64,000 nt of DNA from Vibrio coralliirubri (GTDB lineage Bacteria; Pseudomonadota; Gammaproteobacteria; Enterobacterales; Vibrionaceae): positions 1,550,001 through 1,614,000 of the forward strand of contig NZ_AP025470.1 of NCBI RefSeq assembly GCF_024347375.1, in the 5' to 3' direction. The position numbers and the translations under genes are program-made. The notes under the pieces are model-generated. The model searched no databases, had not been told where the DNA came from, and saw only the letters and a list, made by a program, of their open reading frames with translations. Positions 46,656 through 56,543 of the stretch are shown piece by piece. The first letter of the stretch is position 1, and each line of letters opens with the position of its first letter.

Positions 46656-47986
46656 CGTTTTACTCCTTGTTGTGCTGATGCTTCTGGCTGTGTTGACGGC
46701 GTTGTTTTTGCAGATAAAGCTGCTTTTGCTGATAGACCTGCTTTTGTAGATGGATCTGCTTGTGCAGTTAGAGTTGATTGCGCCAAGTGTTTCTTAATTA
46801 ACAACATCACCACCAAAGCAGGAACCGCGTACCACAACATAGAAGAGAGGCTGATCAAAGACTGTGCTGCGCTCACACCATAACTAGACTGTGCTGTTTG
46901 TACTTCGATGTAATGACTCACGGGCAATAAGCTTCTCCAAATTTGAGCTGCCGTGTTCATGTCTGTTACTGGAAAGGTAATACCCATGAACGCAAAACTT
47001 GGTGCCGTAAATGCGCCAGCGAAACTTATCGCCCTTGCAGGATCAAGTGTTAAGAAGAAAAACAAACAACCCATGATGATACAACTGATGACGGTTAGCA
47101 GTTGGGCAATGGTTAATGCCACAAAGCTGCCGTTAAATGGCCAGTCTAAGAGCACATAGAACCAAAAACTAAACGCGATACCAAACATCAAAAACAAGAC
47201 AAGGTAGGGCGTTAATGTCGATGCGAGTGACTTCATAGGGGCGTTGGATAACCAAGCGTGAAGGCCACGAGCTCTAACGTTTGCCGTCAAAACCAATATC
47301 GTGCCCACCACAATCATGATCTGCCATAGTGCAGGAATAACCGCAGACACCAAAAACTGAGAATAACTGGTGTTCTTGTTGAACAGTGGCGTGATCTGGC
47401 TTTGCACTGTTACTGCTTGGCCTAATGCGGATTGCACCGTGGTATTACCGTGTGACAACTGTTTCACGACTTCAAGTTGCGCGTTAAAAGTCCCTTGAGC
47501 TTGCAACAGAGCCGAGTTCACCAGCTTACCGATTAGGATAAATTGGCTGTTATAGAACACAGACACTTGCGGATTCAAGCCGAGCAGTAGGTCTCGGTCG
47601 AAGTGCCTTGGTATCACAACATAACCATAGATATCGCGTTCGATCATCGCTTTCGCCGCATCACTCGCAGAGCTGTATTTCTGAGTGACTTGCAGCGTTG
47701 GTGACGCATCAACAAGGCGTGTGAACTGTTGCGAGATTTGACTGTGCTCAAGGTCGACAACTGCGACCGGTAAGTCACGAGCGATCCCTTGTGAAAAAAT
47801 CAGCCAGATACTGGCAGCAAGCAGCAAAGGAATCCAAGTTAGGCAAGACAACAACCATTTGTCTTTGCGGACAATCGCCCACTGCCTAAGCAAGGTATTC
47901 TTCACTCTATGATGCTCAGTTGATTGCGAGCCTCTAGATTGCGAGCTTTTAGATTGTGAACCTATCGATCGAAAGTTAGCAGACAT
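46652..47986 (-). CDS. ABC-2-type permease (export operon, gene 3)
   Basis: This 444-residue protein is a paralogue of the next permease: first helix LLSCLTWIPLLLAASIWLIF, periplasmic domain with MIERDIYGYVVIPRHFDRDL, and five C-terminal helices. It is unusual at both ends. The N-terminus is Ser/Gln-rich (IGSQSKSSQSRGSQSTEHH). The last 40 residues are a low-complexity Ala/Ser/Lys/Thr tail built on units like STKAGLSAKAALSAKTTPST. AGGTGACGT precedes the ATG. Confidence 0.85.
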   Translation of the reverse strand: MSANFRSIGSQSKSSQSRGSQSTEHHRVKNTLLRQWAIVRKDKWLLSCLTWIPLLLAASIWLIFSQGIARDLPVAVVDLEHSQISQQFTRLVDASPTLQVTQKYSSASDAAKAMIERDIYGYVVIPRHFDRDLLLGLNPQVSVFYNSQFILIGKLVNSALLQAQGTFNAQLEVVKQLSHGNTTVQSALGQAVTVQSQITPLFNKNTSYSQFLVSAVIPALWQIMIVVGTILVLTANVRARGLHAWLSNAPMKSLASTLTPYLVLFLMFGIAFSFWFYVLLDWPFNGSFVALTIAQLLTVISCIIMGCLFFFLTLDPARAISFAGAFTAPSFAFMGITFPVTDMNTAAQIWRSLLPVSHYIEVQTAQSSYGVSAAQSLISLSSMLWYAVPALVVMLLIKKHLAQSTLTAQADPSTKAGLSAKAALSAKTTPSTQPEASAQQGVKR

Positions 47987-47993
47987 ACGTCAC

Positions 47994-48968
47994 CTAAAGC
48001 TCAACCACTAGGCTCATGCCCATACGCAGTGTTTCGCTCGTATCGACAGGGTGCGCTTCTACTTCAAAAGTACGTAAGTCGAAGCCTTGCGCTGCGTCTG
48101 TTGAACGCCAAGTTGCGAAATCACCCATTACGGCAATGTGAGTCACTTGGAAAGTTAATGATTTATCCAGAGCCGGCAGGTACGCCTCAAACTGGCTGCC
48201 TTTCTCGAAATGCTTAAGCATGTCTTCACGAACATTGAGCACAGCCCAAGCATCCTTGGTGTCGATAACAGTCACAACAGGGAAGCCTTGTGGTGCGAGT
48301 TCACCACTGCTTAATAGAACCTGAGAGACTTCGCCATTAAACCAGCTGTGGATCTGTGTGTCTTTTGCGTAAGCTTCAACTTCTGCTACCGCACCCGCTG
48401 CCATTAACGCTTTTTGAGCGGCGGCCACTTTGGTTTCATCACGAGCACCTTCTTGCGCTAATTGATACATTTGGAACGCAGCGCTTTCGGTGTACTTCGC
48501 CGCTTGCCACTGTGTTTTGGCTTCATCGCGTTTTTGTTCGGCAACCACACCATCGTTGTAAAGGTTGTTTACACGTTGGTAGGTTTTGTCCATCAGGTCG
48601 GCAGCTGCTTTGGCTTTTAACCACTGGTCTTTAGCGGCTTGGATCTGTTGAGTACGCGCGCCATTCTCTGCTTCTTGTGCTAACGCACCAGCGGCTTTCT
48701 GACCGGCCTTTGCTTGTTCTAATTTCGCATCAATCTCAGGGCTAAGAAGAGAAAAGATCAATTCGCCTTTTTCAACTGAATCGCCTTTACGCACGAATAT
48801 TTCATCAATTCTGCCAGGTACTTTCGATGAGATGCTGTATTGTTGCGCATCGATTTGACCTTGAAGCTTAACAGGTTGAGGTTGATAAGCTTGGTAGAAA
48901 CTGTATCCGACCCAGCCAATAACGCCGATACCAACTAAAGATAGAAGAAGGGGCTTAATAGGTTTCAT
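47994..48968 (-). CDS. HlyD-family periplasmic adaptor (export operon, gene 2)
   Basis: This 324-residue membrane-fusion protein has an N-terminal anchor (LLLSLVGIGVIGWVGYSFYQ), a split lipoyl domain (ISSKVPGRIDEIFVRKGDSV and YAKDTQIHSWFNGEVSQVLL), a helical hairpin (about 85-180) and a beta-barrel domain. It bridges inner-membrane permeases to a TolC-type channel. AAAAGG lies before the ATG, 3 bp from the end of the TolC gene, confirming one operon. Confidence 0.92.
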   Translation of the reverse strand: MKPIKPLLLSLVGIGVIGWVGYSFYQAYQPQPVKLQGQIDAQQYSISSKVPGRIDEIFVRKGDSVEKGELIFSLLSPEIDAKLEQAKAGQKAAGALAQEAENGARTQQIQAAKDQWLKAKAAADLMDKTYQRVNNLYNDGVVAEQKRDEAKTQWQAAKYTESAAFQMYQLAQEGARDETKVAAAQKALMAAGAVAEVEAYAKDTQIHSWFNGEVSQVLLSSGELAPQGFPVVTVIDTKDAWAVLNVREDMLKHFEKGSQFEAYLPALDKSLTFQVTHIAVMGDFATWRSTDAAQGFDLRTFEVEAHPVDTSETLRMGMSLVVEL

Positions 48969-48971
48969 GAA

Positions 48972-50411
48972 TTATCCTTTTGACTGGCTATCAGTGTCTG
49001 TATTTGAGTCGAAATCAGACGGAACAGAAGAGGTTAAGTAACTTGAGTAAGCATTCATTTCGCTGGTTAGCGCTAACAGCTTGTTGAGAGAGATTAGGTA
49101 TTTGAATCGCGCAGCAGATTGCTGGGTTTTAATACTCGCAAGATAGAGCTCGGCATCAACCACTTCTAATGAGTTAGAGAGCCCTTGTGTGAAGGCTTTT
49201 TTACGAAGCAATAGGTTTTCCTGAGCCAAAGACAAGCTTGAGTTGAGGCCTTGAACCTCTTCAATTGCTTGGTTTGCTTCAAGGTAAGTCTTTTGTACCA
49301 ATACGGTTAAGTCTTGCTTGGCTTGTGACTTAAGGAATTGAACCTGTGATACGGCACTGTGAGCGGCGGCGACTTTGTCGGAACGGCCTGAAGTGTCAAG
49401 TAGTGGTACATTCACACCAATGCCAACCAACCAATCGGGTTTCATTTCACTGGCTAAAGAGTCATCTTCATACAGGCTGTAATCACCGTACAGGTATACT
49501 TCTGGGTAGTATTTACCTTTCTCGGCTTTAATTAAGCTGCTTGCTTGTTTCTCTTTTGCATCAAGAATCTTAAGGCCGGGGTAGGTCATGAGTGTTTGGT
49601 CAATGAACACGTCCATATGAGGCAGGTTCTTATTGATAAACAGTTGTTCAGAGGGTTCTACACTTTCACTTTGACCAAGGATCTGAGTCAGCGCCAATTG
49701 CGCAATTTTAAGATCGTTCTGAGCTTTCGCTCGTTCAACAATCGCTTTATCTAAAGAAGCATCGGCTTGTAGGCGTTCTACTCGTGCGATTTGTCCTTGC
49801 TGTTCAAGCTTGATGGCGAAATCACGATGCTGAGTTAAGCCTGCTTCAACGGCTTGACGCGTTCTCACGACGTCTTCCGCTAAGATCACCGAGAAGTAAT
49901 ACTTACTTAAGTCTTCGTAGCGAGCTTGCTTCTCCATTAAGAGTTGGCTTTGCGCTTCTTCGCTTTTACCTTCAGCGGCATTTTGCGCAGCGGTAATTCG
50001 ACCACCTGTAAAGATAGGCCACACCGCGCGAATGGAAGAGCTAAAGATGTCTTGTTCGGTAATCGTTGAGGTAACGCCACCAACTAGAGGGCGCAAAATC
50101 GCGGATATAGCAGGGTTTACTCCACTCAAGCTATCTGAAAACTGTTCACCATTAATCGTCACATCACTATCAAGGTGCGTGTAGTTAGCCCCTAAGGTAA
50201 TAGAAGGAAGATTGAGGCTGCTTGTTGAGTTCTGAAGGTGTTGATAACGTTCAACATTGGCTTGTTGAGCCGCAAGTGAGTTGTTGTTTTCTTGCAATAT
50301 TTGCCACGCTTCAGAAAAAGTGAGCGGAGCTGCATAGCCTGGCGAAGCCATAGTGCCGAGAAGCATACTGGCGATCGCAAGGTATCGGAATTTTGGTTTG
50401 GTCATCTGCAT
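48972..50411 (-). CDS. TolC-family outer-membrane channel (export operon, gene 1)
   Basis: This 479-residue protein has a signal peptide ending near SPGYA/APLTF and two outer-membrane efflux protein repeats (about 30-230 and 240-450) of long helices with LxxxxxxNxxL periodicity. It forms the trimeric exit duct. It is the first gene of the four-gene operon. A perfect palindrome overlaps the presumed promoter at 50421-50440. Start at either of two close ATG codons (50411, 50405). Confidence 0.9.
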   Translation of the reverse strand: MQMTKPKFRYLAIASMLLGTMASPGYAAPLTFSEAWQILQENNNSLAAQQANVERYQHLQNSTSSLNLPSITLGANYTHLDSDVTINGEQFSDSLSGVNPAISAILRPLVGGVTSTITEQDIFSSSIRAVWPIFTGGRITAAQNAAEGKSEEAQSQLLMEKQARYEDLSKYYFSVILAEDVVRTRQAVEAGLTQHRDFAIKLEQQGQIARVERLQADASLDKAIVERAKAQNDLKIAQLALTQILGQSESVEPSEQLFINKNLPHMDVFIDQTLMTYPGLKILDAKEKQASSLIKAEKGKYYPEVYLYGDYSLYEDDSLASEMKPDWLVGIGVNVPLLDTSGRSDKVAAAHSAVSQVQFLKSQAKQDLTVLVQKTYLEANQAIEEVQGLNSSLSLAQENLLLRKKAFTQGLSNSLEVVDAELYLASIKTQQSAARFKYLISLNKLLALTSEMNAYSSYLTSSVPSDFDSNTDTDSQSKG

Positions 50412-50420
50412 TAAATACCA

Positions 50421-50440
50421 ATTAGAGTATTAACTCTAAT
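50421..50440. promoter_or_regulatory. Operator-like palindrome before the export operon
   Basis: ATTAGAGT-ATTA-ACTCTAAT has perfect 8-bp arms and lies 10-29 bp upstream of the TolC-family start. The size and position suit a MarR- or TetR-type repressor, which is not coded nearby. Confidence 0.55.
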
Positions 50441-50558
50441 GTTAACAGGGCGATAGTCATTTGTCTTGAATAGATTGTCTCATATGAATAGAAATTCTCA
50501 TAACTCGTTAATCAAGTGTAAATAAGATTGAGTGATGTGAATATCGAAGATAAATGAA

Positions 50559-50592
50559 ACTTAAAAAGCACGCAGAAGCGTGCTCTTTAAGT
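50559..50592. terminator. Bidirectional-looking terminator
   Basis: ACTTAAAAAGCACGC/GCGTGCTCTTTAAGT arms with AGAA loop give a 14-15 bp stem. It lies 35 bp after the small minus-strand gene at 50627. Confidence 0.8.
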
Positions 50593-50626
50593 TCAGTATA
50601 GAAGTGTTTTTACAAAATGAAGTGGC

Positions 50627-50854
50627 TTATTTAAAGCTAGGACAATGGTGATCGGCGCGCCATACCAATTGTCTTGAACCTTGCATTGTTTGTAATAAAT
50701 CTCTACCTGACATTTGCGGGAATGCTAACAATACCTTGAGATCGAGTGGGGAGGTGCCATCTTTCTCATAGGCTCTTACGTGAGTAAAAGTCGATTGTAA
50801 GTGTTTGAACAGCATAGTCTTAGTAAGACAAATTCCAAAGTTATCGCGTTTCAT
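50627..50854 (-). CDS. Small hypothetical protein
   Basis: This 75-residue soluble protein (MKRDNFGICLTKTMLFKHLQ...) has no signal or membrane segment. It contains SPLDLKVLLAFPQMSGRDLL, and its C-terminus has HHC. Support for being real is a purine-rich site (AAGGAAACAAGG) before the ATG and the strong terminator soon after the stop. Function unknown. Confidence 0.5.
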   Translation of the reverse strand: MKRDNFGICLTKTMLFKHLQSTFTHVRAYEKDGTSPLDLKVLLAFPQMSGRDLLQTMQGSRQLVWRADHHCPSFK

Positions 50855-51471
50855 TGCCTTGTTTCCTTTTCAACAATGTTTATACGTTATGTTTGTTATC
50901 CTGTTTCTATTGGACGTTGCCACTGATCGATACTTCCTGCTCATCAATGTTTTATTATTGGGTGATGCTTTTATCAGTCACCTCTTCGTTGTCTGGCTAG
51001 CCGAGTGTGAATTAGCGATGGATGAATAGGGGAGAATACTTAATCCGTTTGTTCATCATTCGTAACGGCGAGCTTGCAACTTTTAGTTATAGATACGTCC
51101 AGCGAGCGAAGGGTTGTTGCTATTTTGTTAATCGAAGTTTCGATTCAAAGTGCGGTCTGAAAATCATGACCTATGGCTTAGCAACAATAAACTTCTTCAT
51201 ATGCAACCATTATAATTGTATTTATTTTAAACAACCTAAAAAACACCTAAAAGCTTAGTGATCTAGCTCAATATTTATTCGTTTATTTTGGTTTTTAAGC
51301 TAATCCGTTCTAAAAATGAACGATTAATCGAGATGAACAACGTAAAGGATTATCAATTAACAATCTGCTCAATTATTTAGTTGAGTAGCAGTCACAAATT
51401 CACGTCCCTAGAAAGGTCATGCGATTAACTTGGTGTTAACATTGTTCGTCTAACACTAGGGACGGTGGAAT
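50855..51471. other. Intergenic region upstream of the sensor kinase
   Basis: No gene is supported. Two overlapping plus-strand frames (50805-51029, 51022-51258) look like noise, because one overlaps the minus gene and neither has a convincing ribosome site. The last 200 bp are AT-rich promoter-like sequence. Confidence 0.45.
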
Positions 51472-53124
51472 ATGAAATGGAGCAGTATCAGTTTCCGTAA
51501 AAGGTTACTGATTATCATGACGGTCACTGGCCTCGTTGAACTTTTGATTCTTGCAGCGGCTGGTTTTTATTACATCAAACAATCTCAAGAACAAGAGATG
51601 GGTTTGAAAGCGTTAGGTGTTGCTGAATTTCTATCTGAATCGCCACTAGTCACCAGCATTATTCAAGAAAATGGAACGTTGGACCCTAATGGTGTTCCCT
51701 ACGTTCTGTCTGAAGAAACCCAAGTTAAATTTCGTAACCTTACTCAGCTCATTGGCGCGGCGTTTATCGTTGTGGGAGATGATAAAGGTATCCGCCTGAT
51801 TCACCCTTATGATGACAGGCTCGGTAAACCCATGCGTGGTGGCGATAACCAAAAAGCATTGGTATTGGGTGAGTCTTATGTGTCGACGGCCAAAGGGTCG
51901 CTTGGTTTCTCAGTTCGTGGTAAATCCGCGGTAAAAGACACCCAAGGGACCATTATTGGGGTGGTGTCAGTTGGTTACTTATTGGATTCTTTACAAGATC
52001 GAATCGAACCTTACTTAGCCTTTTTGATTGTGATGGCGTTGCTGGTGGTTGCGGTCAACGCTTTGATTTCGAGTTATGTATCTCGCCGTTTTCAACGCGC
52101 TATTTTGGGCTTTGAGCCTGAAGAGATAGGCCGGTTGTATGTTGAGCTAGATGTAACCATGAGTACCGTGAAAGAGGGCATTCTGAGCATCGATAAGCAC
52201 GGCATTTTGCGTTCTATTAATAAGAGTGCCTGCGATATTTTATCGATAGACAGGGATAAAGCACTCAATCAACAGCGCCTTTCTGATGTATTGCCAGGCA
52301 GTGATTTAGAACAGCTGCTATCAACCGGCGACACCGACCACGATGTAGAGTTGTATTTGAACAATAAGCGAATTATTGCCAACCGTAGCCCGATTATAGT
52401 GGCAGGTGAAGTGGTCGGGGCGGTATCGAGTTTCCGATTACGCGATGAAATCAACGATTTAACCGATCAGCTCTCACAAACCAAAGAGTATGCAGATCTA
52501 CTGCGTTCACAAACCCATGAGCATCAAAACAAGCTCAACACCATTAGCGGCTTGATCCAGATGGGCGAGTTGGACTCAGTACAGCAGTTGATTGGCCAAG
52601 AAACCGCGCACTATCAAAGCTTGATCGAGTTCTTGCGTGAAACCGTTAAAGACCCACTCATTGCAGGTATGCTCCTTGGGAAAACGGAGCGCGCGCGAGA
52701 AATTGGTTTAGAGCTCAAAGTAGAAGAAGGCTCAAGGCTTGAAGCATTGCCTAGCTGGTTAAATGCGGATGACGTTGTCACAATCCTTGGCAACCTGATT
52801 GATAACGCCTTTGATGCCACCATGACGGCGATTAAGCAAGAGGGTCAAATTGCACCCGCGCGTCGGGTTATTGAAGTTTCAATCAGTGATTTTGGTAATG
52901 AAATTATCGTAGAAGTAGAAGACAAAGGGTGCGGTTTGCCGAAAGAGTTGGCAACCAAAGCACTTACCGAAAAAGGCGTATCGAGCAAAGCGAAGCAAAA
53001 TCGTGGTGTGGGTTTGTATCTGATAAAGCAGCTGGCAGACCGATATCAAGGGCAGCTTGAAATGGTCGACAACCACGATTTTGGCACGCGAATGACGGTT
53101 TATCTGCCAAAAGAAGAACAATAA
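51472..53124 (+). CDS. DcuS/CitA-family sensor histidine kinase
   Basis: This 550-residue membrane kinase has TM1 (about 13-35), a periplasmic PAS/Cache-type sensor (36-180), TM2 (182-204) and a cytoplasmic PAS domain (about 215-330). A SpoOB-type phosphoacceptor helix follows, with His349 in RSQTHEHQNKLNTISG. The HATPase domain carries GNLIDNAFDA, VEDKGCGLP and GVGLYLIKQL. This class senses di- and tricarboxylates and works with a CitB-type regulator, coded 69 bp downstream. The tct transporter 8 kb further on may be a target, by analogy only. Start at ATG 51472 with GACGGTGG upstream. Confidence 0.92.
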   Translation: MKWSSISFRKRLLIIMTVTGLVELLILAAAGFYYIKQSQEQEMGLKALGVAEFLSESPLVTSIIQENGTLDPNGVPYVLSEETQVKFRNLTQLIGAAFIVVGDDKGIRLIHPYDDRLGKPMRGGDNQKALVLGESYVSTAKGSLGFSVRGKSAVKDTQGTIIGVVSVGYLLDSLQDRIEPYLAFLIVMALLVVAVNALISSYVSRRFQRAILGFEPEEIGRLYVELDVTMSTVKEGILSIDKHGILRSINKSACDILSIDRDKALNQQRLSDVLPGSDLEQLLSTGDTDHDVELYLNNKRIIANRSPIIVAGEVVGAVSSFRLRDEINDLTDQLSQTKEYADLLRSQTHEHQNKLNTISGLIQMGELDSVQQLIGQETAHYQSLIEFLRETVKDPLIAGMLLGKTERAREIGLELKVEEGSRLEALPSWLNADDVVTILGNLIDNAFDATMTAIKQEGQIAPARRVIEVSISDFGNEIIVEVEDKGCGLPKELATKALTEKGVSSKAKQNRGVGLYLIKQLADRYQGQLEMVDNHDFGTRMTVYLPKEEQ

Positions 53125-53193
53125 TTATTAAGCACGAATCGATCTTGTGAAGATCATCGTGACGGAAAAAGCATGGTTAAAGGAAGAACATAA

Positions 53194-53889
53194 ATGAACG
53201 CAATCACGAGAGTCATGGTCATTGAAGATGATATTGCGATTGCAGAGCTACACCATCGTTATTTAGAACAGATGGGTGGCTTTGACGTGGTCGGCATTGC
53301 CACCACACAGTCTGAAGCGCTCATGCAACTGGACATCTTAAAACCTGATTTGGTGTTATTGGATGTGTATCTGCCGGACGGGTGTGGGCTCGATATTCTT
53401 AATCACGTAAGAGGGAGCAATCAAGGCTGCGATGTTATCTTGATTACTGCTGCTCGAGATGTGGATACGCTGCAGCAAGCAATGCGTGGTGGGGTGGTCG
53501 ATTATCTCTTGAAACCAGTAATGTTCCCTCGTTTGGAAGCGGCCCTGAAAAAGTATCAATCTCAACAGCAAGAGTTTGAAAGTGTGTCGGATTTGAATCA
53601 AGGTTTGGTTGATAAGATGCTGCAAGCCAATGCCAAAGCGGACTCTGGAAAAGTATCAACCTTACCCAAAGGCATTGATGGCGTAACGTTGGATAAGATC
53701 AGAGCCATTTTTCAACAAGCTGATGCCGTTAATATTACCGCCGATGAAGCCGGCGAACGAATTGGTGCTAGCCGAACCACTGCCAGACGCTATTTAGAAT
53801 TTTTGATTACCACTGGTGAGTTAGTCGCGGACTTAAATTACGGCACGGTAGGTCGCCCGGAGCGCTGCTACAACAAAGCGCAAAGATAA
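53194..53889 (+). CDS. CitB/DcuR-family response regulator
   Basis: This 231-residue regulator has a receiver domain (1-125) with acidic pocket Glu10/Asp11/Asp12, phosphoacceptor Asp57 (VLLDVYLPDG) and Lys in YLLKPVMF. The C-terminal helix-turn-helix (ITADEAGERIGASRTTARRY, about 180-205) is typical of the CitB/DcuR class. AAGGAAGAACATAA precedes the ATG. It is the partner of the kinase at 51472. A weak hairpin with TTTT follows around 53918-53940. Confidence 0.92.
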   Translation: MNAITRVMVIEDDIAIAELHHRYLEQMGGFDVVGIATTQSEALMQLDILKPDLVLLDVYLPDGCGLDILNHVRGSNQGCDVILITAARDVDTLQQAMRGGVVDYLLKPVMFPRLEAALKKYQSQQQEFESVSDLNQGLVDKMLQANAKADSGKVSTLPKGIDGVTLDKIRAIFQQADAVNITADEAGERIGASRTTARRYLEFLITTGELVADLNYGTVGRPERCYNKAQR

Positions 53890-54299
53890 ACACGACGCCA
53901 TTAAAATAAATATAAAGCCAGTTGAATAAGCTGGTTTTACCTTTCTCTCCCTTTCCTATTGCTTACTCCACCGACCAGATACCGTTCTTTCTTGACTACA
54001 CTGTTTGAGAATGCCGATTTGCTTCTCCCTCGGGTCAAATGAACGGAACTATCGATTAGAATTTGTTCGAAATGAGTCAATATTTAATCGATTGCTTTCA
54101 CAGTGGTTGATGTAAATCAAATAGTCATAGACAATACTGTCCCGAATAGAGGTGATAGCTTTCACCCTCGTTTACCAAACGCATTCTCAAATTTAATAGG
54201 CGCTTACTATTGATGTAATAGTTAAGACCTATTATCTATTTTCGTATGTCGCTGATACCTTTGGCGAATACTAAAAACCTTGTTTTTATAGGAAAGATG
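53890..54299. other. Intergenic region before zwf
   Basis: No gene. A weak terminator-like CCAG/CTGG hairpin (about 53920-53938) follows the regulator gene, and the remainder is promoter sequence for the pentose-phosphate operon. Confidence 0.45.
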
Positions 54300-55802
54300 A
54301 TGGTAATACCTGAAAACAGCAGCATCGTTATTTTTGGTGCGTCGGGAGATCTAACTTACCGCAAGTTAATTCCTGCTCTATACCACCTGTATGCTAGCAA
54401 TCAACTACCAGAATCCTTTGCGATTCTTGGAGTGAGCCGTACTGAGTACAGCGATGAGTCTTACCGTGAGAAGCTGAAGAAGTCTCTTCAGGAAATGGAA
54501 AAAACTGAACCAGAGACGCTGAATGCATTTATCGAACATCTGCATTACCAAGCGATCAACACTTCAGATGTAGACGACTACGCTCGTTTAGCACAACGTC
54601 TAGACAAGCTTGAGCAAGACTACCAATTCGAAAACCATAACACGCTGTTCTACTTGGCAACCCCGCCAAGCCTATACGGTGTTATCCCAGCAAACCTTGC
54701 TGCGCATGGCCTTAACGATGAATCGAACGGCTGGCGTCGTCTGATTATCGAGAAGCCATTTGGTTACGATCTAGCATCAGCTCAAGCGTTGGATGAAGAG
54801 ATCCATCATCACTTCCAAGAACACCAGATTTACCGTATCGACCATTACCTTGGTAAAGAGACGGTTCAAAACCTTCTAGTGCTTCGTTTCTCAAACGCGA
54901 TGTTTGAACCACTGTGGAACCGTAACTTCATTGATTACGTTGAAATCACAGGTGCTGAGTTCCTTGGCGTTGAAGAGCGTGGCGGATACTACGACGGTTC
55001 TGGCGCAGTTCGCGACATGTTCCAAAACCACCTGCTGCAAGTGCTAGCGATGGTAGGTATGGAGCCGCCTGCGCAAATTAACGCTGATTCTATTCGTGAT
55101 GAAGTGGTTAAAGTGCTTCAGTGTCTGAAACCATTAGAAGAAGATGATCTGCGTAAAGACTTAGTATTAGGTCAGTACACAGCATCAGATGTTCGTGGTC
55201 AGCACCTACTAGGTTACCGTGAAGAGCATGGTGTAGCGGATGATTCTCGTACCGAGACTTATATCGGCTTGAAAGCTCACATCAATAACTGGCGTTGGAA
55301 TGGTGTTCCTTTCTACGTACGTACAGGTAAACGCTTACCAACACGTGTGACTGAAATCGTGATTCACTTTAAGAACACGCCACACCCAGTATTTGGTCAA
55401 GATGCACCAGAGAACAAACTGATTATCCGTATCCAACCGGATGAAGGTATTCAGATGAGCTTTGGTTTGAAAGAGCCAGGCGCAGGCTTCAAAGCAAAAG
55501 AAGTGAAAATGAACTTCTCTTACTCTGACTTGCCTGAAACTCAGATGCTGACGGCTTATGAGCGTCTTCTTCTTGATGCACTGAACGGTGATGCGACTTT
55601 GTTTGCACGTACCGATGCGGTAGAAGCATGTTGGAAGTACGTTCAACCAATCTTAGACTTCAAGCAAGACCCTCAAGCACTGTTTGGCTATGCTTGTGGT
55701 ACTTGGGGCCCACAGGAAGCAGATGAACTTCTGCAACGTGATGGCCGCGCATGGCGTTTCCCATGCAAGAACTTAACAGACACGGATTACTGCGAACTAT
55801 GA
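54300..55802 (+). CDS. zwf: Glucose-6-phosphate 1-dehydrogenase
   Basis: This 500-residue enzyme catalyses the first step of the oxidative pentose-phosphate pathway, glucose-6-phosphate plus NADP to 6-phosphogluconolactone. Motifs: dinucleotide site [12 protein letters not shown] (about 10-21), catalytic region [20 protein letters not shown], substrate lysine region [10 protein letters not shown], and [13 protein letters not shown] choose ATG 54300 ([10 protein letters not shown]), with AGGA 6 nt upstream; an in-frame extension of 18 residues is not like the family. Its TGA overlaps the start of pgl by 4 bp. Confidence 0.97.
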   Translation: MVIPENSSIVIFGASGDLTYRKLIPALYHLYASNQLPESFAILGVSRTEYSDESYREKLKKSLQEMEKTEPETLNAFIEHLHYQAINTSDVDDYARLAQRLDKLEQDYQFENHNTLFYLATPPSLYGVIPANLAAHGLNDESNGWRRLIIEKPFGYDLASAQALDEEIHHHFQEHQIYRIDHYLGKETVQNLLVLRFSNAMFEPLWNRNFIDYVEITGAEFLGVEERGGYYDGSGAVRDMFQNHLLQVLAMVGMEPPAQINADSIRDEVVKVLQCLKPLEEDDLRKDLVLGQYTASDVRGQHLLGYREEHGVADDSRTETYIGLKAHINNWRWNGVPFYVRTGKRLPTRVTEIVIHFKNTPHPVFGQDAPENKLIIRIQPDEGIQMSFGLKEPGAGFKAKEVKMNFSYSDLPETQMLTAYERLLLDALNGDATLFARTDAVEACWKYVQPILDFKQDPQALFGYACGTWGPQEADELLQRDGRAWRFPCKNLTDTDYCEL

Positions 55803-56515
55803 TCAATCACAAGATCTTTGCAACGCCTGAACTGGTTGTTGAAAACCTAGCAAATGAAATGAAAGCATACAGCGAGCAGGGCACACCTGTTCACATTTCA
55901 CTGTCTGGTGGCAGCACGCCAAAAATGCTTTTCAAGCTTTTAGCACAGGCGCCATACGCAGAAGGTATTCAATGGAATAACCTTCACTTCTGGTGGGGCG
56001 ACGAACGTTGCGTTGCACCAGACGACGCTGAAAGCAACTTCGGTGAAGCAAACGCATTGTTGTTTACTCAAGTAAATCTTCCTGCTGAAAACATCCACCG
56101 CATCCGTGGTGAAGATGAACCAAAAGCAGAAGCAGAGCGTTTCGCAAAAGAGATGGCAGACGTAATCCCAACAGAAAACGGCACGCCTGTATTCGATTGG
56201 ATTTTGCTTGGTGTTGGCGCAGACGGCCACACAGCTTCACTATTCCCGGGTGCAACCAACTACCAAGATGAGAACCTATCTGTATTAGCTTCTCACCCTG
56301 AGTCTGGTCAAATCCGTGTTTCTAAAACAGCGAAAGTTTTAGAAGCAGCAAAACGAATCAGCTACCTAGTACTGGGTGCAGGTAAAGTTGAGATCGTTAA
56401 AGAAATTCATACAACTCCTGCTTCAGAACTGCCTTACCCGGCAGCGAAAATCCAGTCTAAAACTGGCGAAACAGAGTGGTTCCTAGATTCAAATGCAGCA
56501 AGTGCTATCGCATAA
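55799..56515 (+). CDS. pgl: 6-phosphogluconolactonase
   Basis: This 238-residue hydrolase of the SugarP-isomerase/NagB-like fold converts 6-phosphogluconolactone to 6-phosphogluconate. Motifs: [37 protein letters not shown], and [16 protein letters not shown]. The ATG at 55799 overlaps the zwf stop (ATGA), so the two are translationally coupled. A further 48 bp of open frame upstream lies inside zwf and is not used. Confidence 0.96.
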   Translation: MINHKIFATPELVVENLANEMKAYSEQGTPVHISLSGGSTPKMLFKLLAQAPYAEGIQWNNLHFWWGDERCVAPDDAESNFGEANALLFTQVNLPAENIHRIRGEDEPKAEAERFAKEMADVIPTENGTPVFDWILLGVGADGHTASLFPGATNYQDENLSVLASHPESGQIRVSKTAKVLEAAKRISYLVLGAGKVEIVKEIHTTPASELPYPAAKIQSKTGETEWFLDSNAASAIA

Positions 56516-56543
56516 GTGCGAATAGCCGCAAGGAGATAAAATA

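Noticed and set aside
50805..51258. Two plus-strand frames of 74 and 78 codons upstream of the sensor kinase
   Set aside because: The first overlaps a better-supported minus gene; neither has a good ribosome site or coding-like composition.
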